From NCBI GenBank assembly GCA_024224995.1, contig JAAENB010000880.1, forward strand, positions 1 through 57,729: DNA of 57,729 nucleotides. The letters are read 5' to 3'. The stretch comes from a bacterium. Lineage in GTDB: Bacteria; Spirochaetota; UBA4802; UBA5550. Under the pieces are notes generated by a model. That model was not told the DNA's origin, searched no databases, and saw nothing but the letters and a program-made list of their open reading frames with translations. The position numbers and the translations under genes were made by a program. Position 1 is the stretch's first letter; each line of letters opens with the position of its first letter. Positions 25,170-33,592 of this stretch are shown here, one piece after another.

Positions 25170-26498
25170 ATGAAAAAACTTTTAATAGTTTTATTGGCTG
25201 GAATAAGTTTATTATTCTGCAGCTGTGACGAAGATGCTAAAGTCTACGAAGGAGACATCAAAATCAGTTCAGGCGCTGCGCTGCGCGTCTTTGCCGCCAA
25301 AGGGTATACAGGCATTTCAGGAGAACTGGAAATTATGATGATCGATAGCATTACCAATATCGACTGTCTTAGCAATTTTACCCATATTGAACACCTTACA
25401 ATATGGGGATGCCGCTCTCTTGAAAATATTGATGGTCTGAAAAATTGTGTTTATGTTGGAAACATACAAATTTATAATAATGCCGTCCTTGAAAATCTTG
25501 ACGGCTTAAGCGGCATTACCAGCGTAAAGAACAACCTGTACGTGCATCTTAACCCGAAAATGACCAGCATTGACGGGCTTCGCAATATTGAATCAATTGG
25601 CGGTTTCCTGGGGTTAGGCGATATTCCAATTACCAGCATTCAGGCCTTAAGCAAACTGGAATCGGTACATGACATTCGTTTTCCCGAGCTTACGGGCCTT
25701 AAAAATGTTGATGCCCTGGAAAAGATCACTTCTCTTGAAGGCGACCTTTCGCTGGGCCTGTGCCTCTCGCTGGAAAACTTAGAAGGGCTCCGCAATATCA
25801 CCAGTGTTGGAGGAAATCTGAGTATTCCGGCTACACGCGGATTTGATGATCCCATGGGATTACGCAATATTACCTCTGTGGGGGGAAACCTTATTATTAT
25901 GGAAAGCTATTGCAAATCTCTTGAAGGTTTAAGCGGCATTAAATACGTGGGTGGTTTTATATCCGTTAAAACCAGTGACGTAAGGAATCTCGACGGGTTC
26001 CGGAATATTGAAACTGTTGGGGAAAGTATTTATATTGAGCGCAATAATGATCTGGAAAATATTGACGGGCTTTCCAATATTACTGTTGTAAACGGAGACC
26101 TGACTATTAACTCTAACCAGGCTCTCCAAAATATTGACTCCTTAAGCGGGCTCACTTCCGTGAAAGAGGATTTCAGGTTTCATTATAACAGCCTTGTTAC
26201 CAATATCGACGCGCTCTCTAACCTGACTTCTGTTGGCGGGTGTATGGACATTTTAAGCACCAAACTCACAGACCTCAGTGCTCTTGGCAATATTGTGTCC
26301 ATTGGCGATTTTCTGCGCATCAAGAACAATAAAGAACTTACCAGCCTGGAACTGAATAACCTCACAAGCGTTGGTGATGAATTTACCATTTCAAATAACG
26401 ATCTTCTTCCCTCTGCCCTTGCGGTGGAACTGCGCGACCAGGTTCTGGCCGGCCAGGGAATCGGCGGCGAGATCACTATTGAAAATAATTTGGAATAA
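25170..26498 (+). CDS. Leucine-rich-repeat (receptor L-domain-like) surface lipoprotein
   Basis: 442 residues, AAAGGAG before the ATG. Signal peptide with lipobox (LFCSC). From about residue 50 the chain is a run of about 22-25-residue repeats with alternating spacing, in the style of NIDGLSNITVVNGDLTINSN and LEGLRNITSVGGNLSI, which is the bacterial receptor-L-domain type of LRR solenoid. The last repeats end at about residue 430. Expected to be surface exposed and to bind proteins or other ligands. A strong terminator-like hairpin follows. Confidence 0.8.
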   Translation: MKKLLIVLLAGISLLFCSCDEDAKVYEGDIKISSGAALRVFAAKGYTGISGELEIMMIDSITNIDCLSNFTHIEHLTIWGCRSLENIDGLKNCVYVGNIQIYNNAVLENLDGLSGITSVKNNLYVHLNPKMTSIDGLRNIESIGGFLGLGDIPITSIQALSKLESVHDIRFPELTGLKNVDALEKITSLEGDLSLGLCLSLENLEGLRNITSVGGNLSIPATRGFDDPMGLRNITSVGGNLIIMESYCKSLEGLSGIKYVGGFISVKTSDVRNLDGFRNIETVGESIYIERNNDLENIDGLSNITVVNGDLTINSNQALQNIDSLSGLTSVKEDFRFHYNSLVTNIDALSNLTSVGGCMDILSTKLTDLSALGNIVSIGDFLRIKNNKELTSLELNNLTSVGDEFTISNNDLLPSALAVELRDQVLAGQGIGGEITIENNLE

Positions 26499-26528
26499 TT
26501 TTTTTTGAGTTAAATCTTTATTTCCCCT

Positions 26529-26560
26529 ATCCCTGCCCGGGGTTTCCCCCGGGCAGGGAT
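26529..26560. terminator. Strong hairpin between convergent genes
   Basis: ATCCCTGCCCGGGG-TTTC-CCCCGGGCAGGGAT: a perfect 14-bp stem between the LRR gene and the hydrolase pseudogene. No long U-tract on either side, but its position suggests a bidirectional terminator. Confidence 0.65.
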
Positions 26561-26567
26561 ACATCCA

Positions 26568-27560
26568 TCAGGACTGATTCTTTATTTCATTAAGAATTTC
26601 ATTTTTTCTTTCATTTGCCACCAGGCCTTGAATTATGGGAGTGAAAAAAGCGCCGTCACCAACAATATTAATTCTATTATCAGATATCGATATCCACTCC
26701 TTCTCAGATAAGGGACCCCAGATATGTTTATATTCCTCTAATAGATCCGAATCAAATAAATTATTATATTCATCAATATAAATTTCTAACGATTGAATCC
26801 TTTGAAACAAATGATTTATTTTTATATCTTGCGTAGTGCCATTAAAACCTCGAAACACCGGGAGGAGCAATAGTATCCTTTGCCCCGGCAATATAAAATG
26901 CCGGAATATGAATATTTTTCATGGCACTGTCGTAATCAAAACCATCTTTCCCTATCCACTTCCCGCTGTGGTTCCATTCGCACCACTGTTCTAAAAATCC
27001 GGATACCTCATCCTCCGGCCCCATACCGAATAAGGGCCCGGGGATTCTGCCAAGCAGTCGAATAGTCTGGGGAATGGCCCGTATCATAAATTTACCAATC
27101 CATGTTTCACGTGCCCCGGTCGCTTGAGCCCCCATCCCGGCAATGGCTTGTATTTTATATTGCAGGTGAGGATTTCTCGCCAGGTAAATCAGGGGCAAAA
27201 ATCCTCCGCCGCTATGGGCGACCCATAAGCATTTTTCACTCGCGGTTTCCTTCAGTACTTTTTCAATAACGGCCGGAACATCATTCAGCGCGAAATCTTC
27301 AGCGTCGGGATATAACTCGCCGTATTCGCTAAGGCCATGCCCGGGCCATTCATAGACCCAGCAGTCAAATCCGGCCGTATTTAAAAACGCAGCCAGTTCC
27401 ATACAAATCTGCGCGTTAGAAAATGTTCCATGGGTTAATATAACAGGAGGGTATTTGTTTGATGAATTTGCGTACCGGTACAAAGCTATTCGACTGTTTT
27501 TTCCCCTTCAATGAAGACAGGCTCAAGCCGGTTTTTTATATCATTTTCAATCATATTCAT
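26568..27560 (-). pseudogene. Alpha/beta hydrolase gene broken by frameshifts
   Basis: Three frames are needed to read one protein. A start at 27560 gives MNMIENDIKNRLEPV up to a stop near 27485. The main frame (27483-26842) carries VILTHGTFSNAQ, the nucleophile elbow VAHSGGG and the acid loop IAGAKDTIAPP, then stops at a TAA made by a TTTT run. A third frame (to 26568) continues with GTTQDIKINHLF; removal of one T in that run would restore the reading. No convincing catalytic His is seen in the last part, so the C-terminal segment could be of different origin. Originally a lipase/esterase-type hydrolase. Confidence 0.65.
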
Positions 27561-27652
27561 AAAATACCACTCACAGAACGTATCTCTCCGTCAAGTTCTT
27601 TTCTATTTTGGCAATTCATTAATAATAATTTTATTTACTTCTTTATAGGTCC

Positions 27653-27689
27653 GCCGCCTCAGAGCTCTTTAAAAGAGCTCTGAGGCGGC
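27653..27689. repeat. REP-like palindrome, copy D
   Basis: 37-nt perfect palindrome: arm GCCGCC, core TCAGAGCTCT, centre TTAAA, then the complements. Located between a minus-strand pseudogene and a plus-strand lipoprotein gene, so it cannot terminate either. Confidence 0.85.
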
Positions 27690-27739
27690 AAAAAATTCAA
27701 AAAGAAAATTATTAAACAAAGAGAAAAAAAGAAAAAAGA

Positions 27740-27768
27740 TTGACCGGCGATGAAATGATAAATATACT
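27740..27768 (+). promoter_or_regulatory. Promoter of the small lipoprotein gene
   Basis: TTGACC (27740-27745), 17-nt spacer, TATACT (27763-27768), 37 nt before the ATG at 27805. Confidence 0.6.
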
Positions 27769-27804
27769 TCATCCCTATACTATAATAAATAAAGGAGTAT
27801 CTAT

Positions 27805-28164
27805 ATGAAAAAGAACACCTCACTAATATTAATAGTGGCTGCTATTTTCAGTCTGGCTATTTTTCTAAACTGCAAAGGGGGAGCTAAGGCCAGCCCGGAG
27901 ATGACAGGTTTTATGTCTATGATACAGGACAAAGATGGCGACCTTGAAAAAGCTCTGATTAAATACGGAGTGGACAGTGAAAAAGCCGGTAATATTACAT
28001 TGGACGTAGCCCCTTATACGTACAGCACCCCCACTATTACGAAAACTGAAGCCAAAGACAAGCAGACATGCCATGTTATAAATATGAAACATGGAATGGC
28101 AAACAGTAATTATGAGATATGCTGGGAGAATAAAAAAATAACCAGCTTCAAAGAAGCAAAGTAA
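27805..28164 (+). CDS. Small lipoprotein, unknown function
   Basis: 119 residues; AAAGGAG before the ATG. The signal peptide ends in lipobox IFLNC. The mature part is about 95 residues with one more pair of Cys (QTCHVINM and EICWENK), which could form a disulphide. The tail pattern, ending with WENKKITSFKEAK, suggests a small beta sheet. No family recognised. It is a monocistronic unit with its own promoter and terminator-like hairpin. Confidence 0.65.
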   Translation: MKKNTSLILIVAAIFSLAIFLNCKGGAKASPEMTGFMSMIQDKDGDLEKALIKYGVDSEKAGNITLDVAPYTYSTPTITKTEAKDKQTCHVINMKHGMANSNYEICWENKKITSFKEAK

Positions 28165-28183
28165 AAGAAGATTAATGTTTTAA

Positions 28184-28220
28184 TATATCGCCTGTTGTTT
28201 AATAAATAACAGGCGATATA
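28184..28220 (+). terminator. Hairpin downstream of the small lipoprotein gene
   Basis: TATATCGCCTGTT, 11-nt loop, AACAGGCGATATA: a perfect 13-bp stem 20 nt after the stop. The flanks are AT-rich without a pure U-run; likely terminator. Confidence 0.6.
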
Positions 28221-28538
28221 AATTCCAACCATCCCCTCCAATTCACGATAAACCAACAAAGTTTAACCCATTAAAAACCGGCTGTTCGGTGGAAAAAAGT
28301 CTATTCTATTTTTTTTTGATTTAATCTTGACAAATAAAGCAGATGTTTTTTCCTTGTATTATCTATAGAGTATCGAATAAGCCCTCAAACATAAACTCTT
28401 ATACCGCCTGTTGTCTCTCGCAAAACAGACAGTAGTTGGTCATATAAGAAGTAATTAATTCAAAACAAAACAGTGGCTCTGTCATTGTGGGGCAAGGTAT
28501 GCCTTTACACCAAAATAATTTTTTACTGTGAGGAACAT
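28221..28538 (+). other. Leader region of the radical SAM operon
   Basis: About 320 bases without a gene. A TTGACA at 28327-28332 and a TATTAT at 28357-28362 are spaced 24 nt apart, too far for one standard promoter. CGCCTGTT near 28404 echoes the stem of the preceding hairpin. The operon promoter is probably here but I cannot place it. Confidence 0.35.
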
Positions 28539-29726
28539 ATGAATATATCAATTACCAATGAAAATAATACTGCGGATCGTGATGTTCGAGATCTTCCTGT
28601 TAAGCCTCTTATTATTCCATGGAAGAACAAAGATGTACCCCATGTAACCCTTGAAGTAAATAACCACTGTAATATAGATTGTCATGGCTGCTATAAAAAA
28701 AAGACCGGCACCAGTAAATCCCTGGAACTCATTAAACAGGAAATAGACCTGGCAATGACTCTGCGAAACCTTACCTCGGTAAGCATTATGGGAGGTGAGC
28801 CCACCTTGTTTGAAGAGTTACCTGAGGTAATATCGTATATTACGGGTAAGGGTTTATTGTCAATGCTTCTTACGAACGGAACGCTCCTGAGCCCTGAAAA
28901 GCTTATGCGGTATAAAGAAGCCGGATTGGGAAAAGTATATCTCCATATCGATTCTCATCAAAAGGAACGGCCCGATTTTCATTATCCCGCTACTGAATCC
29001 GAACTCAATGAGTTACGCTTAAAATACGTCAATATGTGTAAAAAAGCCGGCATTCAAATAGGAATGGTGGTTACCTTATACAAGGATATTCTGAATGATT
29101 TCAATACCATTCTGGATTTTTGTTATAATACATCAAACGTTACATCTGTTTTATGTACTGATTATAATAATATTATCGACTATAATGATGACGATGAATT
29201 GCCCAACCTCACGGTAAACAATGGTGAGGTCTTTGACTATATGCTTAATACCTATAACGCTGTTCCGGCTTATTATTTACCATCAACAGATAATTTACAT
29301 TCTTTACGATGGTTGGGCTATAGCAGCATTGTGGCGAAGAATCAAGACGGTTCAGTGAGTACATTTTATTTTCATCCGGAAGATAAATTACCGCTCTATC
29401 TTATTCCCCGTATCGCGAAAACAATAACCGGGAAATATCATTTCGACAATAAAGTGAGTGAAAAAGAGATATACGCTTTTCTTAAAGTATACGCGTTACT
29501 TTCTTTTAAGAAAAAAACAAGAAAACGCGTTAAAGAATTTTTAACGGTCTGCAAAGACGCTCAAGAGATTAAATATTTTCATTTTGTTTTTCAACAGCCG
29601 CCCAATGAAAAAGAAGACGGTTCTTTTGAGCAATGTAATCACTGTCCCGACGCCACCATTCGAAATGGGAAACTGGTCCCCATTTGCATGGTAGACAAAC
29701 TGGAACCCTATACTACGGAGATATAA
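28539..29726 (+). CDS. Radical SAM protein with SPASM-like C-terminal cysteines
   Basis: The ATG at 28539 follows GTGAGGAAC; 395 residues (the longer frame from 28473 lacks a binding site). The [4Fe-4S]/SAM motif is Cys44/48/51 in NNHCNIDCHGCY, with the GGEPTLF motif at about 88. Near the end CNHCPDATIRNGKLVPICM looks like an auxiliary cluster site. Substrate unknown. It is the first gene of a six-gene run with gaps of 3, 28, -26, -1 and 12 nt, clearly an operon. The next gene encodes a U32 iron-sulfur protein. Related in layout to the two radical SAM proteins at 49313 and 51224 in the acyl cluster. Confidence 0.85.
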   Translation: MNISITNENNTADRDVRDLPVKPLIIPWKNKDVPHVTLEVNNHCNIDCHGCYKKKTGTSKSLELIKQEIDLAMTLRNLTSVSIMGGEPTLFEELPEVISYITGKGLLSMLLTNGTLLSPEKLMRYKEAGLGKVYLHIDSHQKERPDFHYPATESELNELRLKYVNMCKKAGIQIGMVVTLYKDILNDFNTILDFCYNTSNVTSVLCTDYNNIIDYNDDDELPNLTVNNGEVFDYMLNTYNAVPAYYLPSTDNLHSLRWLGYSSIVAKNQDGSVSTFYFHPEDKLPLYLIPRIAKTITGKYHFDNKVSEKEIYAFLKVYALLSFKKKTRKRVKEFLTVCKDAQEIKYFHFVFQQPPNEKEDGSFEQCNHCPDATIRNGKLVPICMVDKLEPYTTEI

Positions 29727-29729
29727 CCA

Positions 29730-30941
29730 ATGAGCTTATCAATACCAACAAACTTTAGTGAAGACTTTTTTGACAAAGTAGATTTATCCGCCACAACAGA
29801 GATCTTTGGAAAACTATCATCGGACTATATTGGTGGTGGGAGAGCATCGGTTCTCATAAACAAGACCTCAAAAAAGAAATTTTTAGAACATGTTGATGAA
29901 ATCACCAAAAGAGGTATTACTTTCAACTATCTTCTCAACGCGACCTGCATGTCCAACCTGGAATTTACCAGGAAAGGGCATAAAAAAATAAGAAAGCTTC
30001 TGGATTTTATTTCCGAAAATAATATTCCAATGGTCACGGTGGGGCTGCCGCAGCTTGCGAAGCTCATCACCACTCATTACCCCAGTTTAAAAATTTCCGT
30101 TTCCACCAACGCTATGGTTGATTGTTTGGAACGCGTGAAGTACTGGGAAGATCTGGGTGTCGATCAAATTACAATTTCCTATACGGATCTTAATCGTGAT
30201 TTTAAAGAAATAAAACGCATTACCGATAACTCAAAGGTTGAAATTCAAACCATATGCAATTTTATTTGCCGGCGTCATTGCCCGCAGCAATTTTTTCATG
30301 GCGCCTACAATTCTCACGCGTCACAAACGAACTCCATGAATAAGCTGCTGCCCGTTGATTATTATTTGCTTAACTGTATTTCCCGCTTTTTCACGAATCC
30401 TTATGAGATCATTCGATCAAGTTATATTCGACCGGAAGATTTACACTACTATGAAAAAGTTGGCATGAATAAATTTAAATTAGGCGAACGAGGGTATAAC
30501 ACCACGGACTTAGCCAGGATTGTTAAAGCATATACCGACAGAAGTTACGACGGTAATGTTGTTGATATTATTCCAACCATGTCGAAATACAAAGTGGTTA
30601 CGGAACCATCAGTAAAACATGTTTTTAAACATGTTATAAAACCAACCAAAATAAAATTCAGCAAGCTCATTCCGGCAATGAAATCCTTTACTGAGTTCAT
30701 GAAAAATGAAGAGTTCTATAAAAACATCGGGATGTATTTCGACAATAAAGCCCTGGATGGTTTTATGGAACATTTTATTAATAATGATTGTCATGATAAA
30801 ACCTGCGAGGAGTGCAAATATTGTGATTCCTGGGCAAAAAAGGCAATTCAATTAAAAGGATATGATGAGGCTACCATTGACCCGGTTAAAGTTATAGGTG
30901 ATATTCGGGATGGTTTAGCTGTGGGATCGTTTTTTAAATAA
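29730..30941 (+). CDS. U32-family (peptidase U32/collagenase-like) iron-sulfur protein
   Basis: 403 residues starting 3 nt after the previous stop. A TIM-barrel-like U32 core: TVGLPQLAKLI, KISVSTNAM, WEDLGVDQITISYTDL, then NFICRRHCPQQFF with the first cysteines. Further Cys appear in DKTCEECKYCDSW near residue 360. Studied members of this family (UbiU/UbiV, RlhA, TrhP) use [4Fe-4S] clusters in O2-independent hydroxylations, so peptidase activity is unlikely. Its place inside a radical SAM operon suggests an anaerobic hydroxylation or related modification of the same substrate; that is inference. Confidence 0.7.
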   Translation: MSLSIPTNFSEDFFDKVDLSATTEIFGKLSSDYIGGGRASVLINKTSKKKFLEHVDEITKRGITFNYLLNATCMSNLEFTRKGHKKIRKLLDFISENNIPMVTVGLPQLAKLITTHYPSLKISVSTNAMVDCLERVKYWEDLGVDQITISYTDLNRDFKEIKRITDNSKVEIQTICNFICRRHCPQQFFHGAYNSHASQTNSMNKLLPVDYYLLNCISRFFTNPYEIIRSSYIRPEDLHYYEKVGMNKFKLGERGYNTTDLARIVKAYTDRSYDGNVVDIIPTMSKYKVVTEPSVKHVFKHVIKPTKIKFSKLIPAMKSFTEFMKNEEFYKNIGMYFDNKALDGFMEHFINNDCHDKTCEECKYCDSWAKKAIQLKGYDEATIDPVKVIGDIRDGLAVGSFFK

Positions 30942-30969
30942 AAAAATTTAATACATTGAGATATCGAAA

Positions 30970-32361
30970 ATGAAAATACTTTTTATTTTACCAAAGGATA
31001 ATCTTTATAAGTTCAATGGGGCCATTGGCCGTTCCGTAAACTATGCCCCCATTACATTTACAACATTAGCAGCATTGGTTCCCGGAGATATTGATTGCGA
31101 AATTACCATTGTTGATGAAGGTGTTGAGGACTACAACTACGATAGCCATACCTTCGACATTGTCGGCTTCACCTCTGTTGTTTCATCAGCGCCTCGGTCA
31201 TACGAATTAGCACAATATTGGAAAAACAGGGGGGCCTACATCATTATGGGCGGGGCGCATCCCACCTCCTATCCTGAAGAAGCACAACTATACTGTGATT
31301 CTCTTTTTATTGGATTCGCGGAACAAACCTTTCCCCAGTTTCTCTATGATTATATAAAGGGCACCCCTGAAAAGATCTATAAACATGACAGCTCTCAGGT
31401 ACTGCACTCTGTTATACCCAGACGGGATCTTCTCCCAAAAGGGAAGTACCTGTCCATACCTTCGGTCATTGCGAACAGGGGATGCCTCAATGATTGTGAG
31501 TTTTGTTCAATTTCGCAAAATTTTGGCAAACAGAATGTCGCACGGCCCATTGATGAGGTCATGGATGAAATGCTATCTCTCAAATCAAAACATTTTGTGT
31601 TTTTGGACCCCAGTCCATCATCTTTCAGGGAATACTCCATGGAACTCTACGAACGGCTCATCCCGCTTAAAATCAAATGGGCGGGTCTGGCAACTTCAAA
31701 TGTTTATAAAGATCCGGAATTCATGGATTTAATGAAGAGAAGCGGCTGTATTGGTTCCTTCGTTGGTTTTGAATCAATAAACCAGGAAAGCATGAATAAC
31801 AGCCGTAAACATTGTAATTCTGTTGAGAATTATAAAGATTGTATCGCGGCGTATCATAAGCGCAAAATGGATGTTATGGGAACTTTTATTCTGGGTCTTG
31901 ATGGCGACACCCTTGAGAGTTTACAAAAAATGCCCCAGATAATTGATGATATGCAGGTTGATATTCCACGCCTGGCTGTTCTTACTCCATATCCCGGGAC
32001 CGCGACCTTTAGTCGATTAAAAGAAGAAGGCCGAATCCTCACTGAAAACTGGTCCTATTACGACAGTCAAAAAGTTGTCTACCAACCAAAAGGAATGTCT
32101 CCTGAAGAATTACAAAATGTTTTTTATGACGTGTATAGGAAATTATACTCCCGGAAAAGAGTGTTAAAGCGGTCATGGAAATCACAAAACAAAATATTAC
32201 TACCATTGTTCAATATTGGTTTTCGAAAAATTGTTAGAAATATAGATCAATTTACCGGCTTTAGCGATAAGGATTATACGGATTTTGCCCCGGATACAAA
32301 TAATTTCTATAATTATCAGAATGAGGAATGTTCACATGCTCAAAAATCAATCAGCCGGTAA
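30970..32361 (+). CDS. B12-binding-domain radical SAM protein (first of three)
   Basis: 463 residues. The N-terminal cobalamin-binding Rossmann domain covers about residues 1-140 (ILFILPKDNLY, FDIVGFTSVVSSAPRSYELA, IIMGGAHPTSYPEEA). The radical SAM motif Cys172/176/179 lies in NRGCLNDCEFC. The C-terminal block LTPYPGTATFSRLKEEGRIL followed by MSPEELQNVFYDVYRKLYS resembles the DUF4070 tail of hopanoid and other lipid-modifying enzymes. Such proteins often perform methyl transfer or C-C bond chemistry on unactivated carbons. Overlaps the lipase start by 26 nt. Confidence 0.85.
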   Translation: MKILFILPKDNLYKFNGAIGRSVNYAPITFTTLAALVPGDIDCEITIVDEGVEDYNYDSHTFDIVGFTSVVSSAPRSYELAQYWKNRGAYIIMGGAHPTSYPEEAQLYCDSLFIGFAEQTFPQFLYDYIKGTPEKIYKHDSSQVLHSVIPRRDLLPKGKYLSIPSVIANRGCLNDCEFCSISQNFGKQNVARPIDEVMDEMLSLKSKHFVFLDPSPSSFREYSMELYERLIPLKIKWAGLATSNVYKDPEFMDLMKRSGCIGSFVGFESINQESMNNSRKHCNSVENYKDCIAAYHKRKMDVMGTFILGLDGDTLESLQKMPQIIDDMQVDIPRLAVLTPYPGTATFSRLKEEGRILTENWSYYDSQKVVYQPKGMSPEELQNVFYDVYRKLYSRKRVLKRSWKSQNKILLPLFNIGFRKIVRNIDQFTGFSDKDYTDFAPDTNNFYNYQNEECSHAQKSISR

Positions 32362-33592
32362 TAACGATTTACCCATTGTCCTGGTTCACGGTTACGCAGG
32401 TTGGGGAAGACAGGAACTTTCAACAAGGCTTTTCACCATTCGTCACTGGGGGGCATGGGTCGATATCCAAAAAGAACTGCGCCTCCAAAACCATGAAGTA
32501 ATCACCCCTTCCATGGGACCGTTTTCCAGTATCCGGGACAGGGCTTGTGAACTCTATGCTGAATTGATGAATAATGCGTTTGTTGACTATGGTGAAGCTC
32601 ACGCGGCAAAGTTTAATCACGCGCGTTTCAAACCCAATAAATGGCATAATCACCCCGACATGCAGTTAAAAAACGGCTGGTCAAAAGATAATAAACTTCA
32701 CCTTGTTTGTCACAGTATGGGGGCTCCCACCGCGAGATTGCTCGCGCATCTTTTGGAGTATGGCGATCCGGAAGAAATGAATTGCAATCAAAAATACTTA
32801 TCACCCCTTTTTGATACTTCGCAGGATACAACAGCAATGATAAAGAGCATTGTAACAATTGCCGGAATAAATGATGGTATTGTTTTTTTTAAAAAGCTCA
32901 ACGAATGGTTCAATGTTCAAAAACTATTTATTCGAATGAGTTCAATCTTCGGCAGAGTGAAAAAACAATTTCCCCTGTACGACTGCAAATTGGAACAATT
33001 CGGCCTTAAACGAAAAAAAGACGAGTCACTCAGAGCGTATAAGAAAAGAATAAAAAAAGAAATCACTAAGAGCAACCTGTTTTTTACGGATGATTTTTGC
33101 TTTCCCGATCTTAACCCCACAGGCATGTACCGGTTCAACAGTTACGTACGATCGGTTGATGACGTATACTACTTTTCGTACGCGGCGGAAAAAACAAGGG
33201 CTGTTGGGAAAAAACAATTTCATATCCCCCGTTTTTTAACCATGGTTCCCGTCTTATGGATTCCCGCGTTTGTTACGGGTAGATATACAGTTAAACCGCT
33301 TCATAAGGAAAATAATAACATAAAAATAGATAAACAATGGTGGCCCAATGACGGCGTTATTAGCTCTCTCGCGCAAAGAGCTCCGGTGAATTACACAAGC
33401 AGCCATCCCGTTGTGGTGAAAAATTATGATAGTGAAAATCCGGAGCCGGGCGTTTGGAATTATATGGGGAAAATCAATTCCGATCATTGGGATACAATGG
33501 GATTTGGCATTGATTTTTTTGGTGATTTTTTCGGCAAGAAAAAGCTGATGAAATTTTACAATGAAATTGTAAAAATGTTAAAGGAATTATAA
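32336..33592 (+). CDS. Family I.5-like lipase without signal peptide
   Basis: The ATG at 32336 follows ATGAGGAATG; 418 residues. The sequence follows staphylococcal/Geobacillus lipases: VLVHGYAGWGRQE (oxyanion loop), LHLVCHSMGAPTARLLAHLL (nucleophile Ser in a CxSxG variant of GxSxG), KYLSPLFDT, SIVTIAGINDG, then WWPNDGVISSLA (Ca2+ and acid region) and GVWNYMGKINSDHWDTMG (catalytic His). Those enzymes are secreted, but this one has no export signal and starts directly at the fold, and it sits between radical SAM genes. A cytosolic lipid hydrolase or acyltransferase for a modified lipid is plausible. Confidence 0.75.
   Translation: MLKNQSAGNNDLPIVLVHGYAGWGRQELSTRLFTIRHWGAWVDIQKELRLQNHEVITPSMGPFSSIRDRACELYAELMNNAFVDYGEAHAAKFNHARFKPNKWHNHPDMQLKNGWSKDNKLHLVCHSMGAPTARLLAHLLEYGDPEEMNCNQKYLSPLFDTSQDTTAMIKSIVTIAGINDGIVFFKKLNEWFNVQKLFIRMSSIFGRVKKQFPLYDCKLEQFGLKRKKDESLRAYKKRIKKEITKSNLFFTDDFCFPDLNPTGMYRFNSYVRSVDDVYYFSYAAEKTRAVGKKQFHIPRFLTMVPVLWIPAFVTGRYTVKPLHKENNNIKIDKQWWPNDGVISSLAQRAPVNYTSSHPVVVKNYDSENPEPGVWNYMGKINSDHWDTMGFGIDFFGDFFGKKKLMKFYNEIVKMLKEL

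Noticed and set aside
29730..30941. Calling the U32 protein a collagenase
   Set aside because: The cysteine pattern fits iron-sulfur members whose known roles are hydroxylation or RNA modification, and there is no secretion signal.
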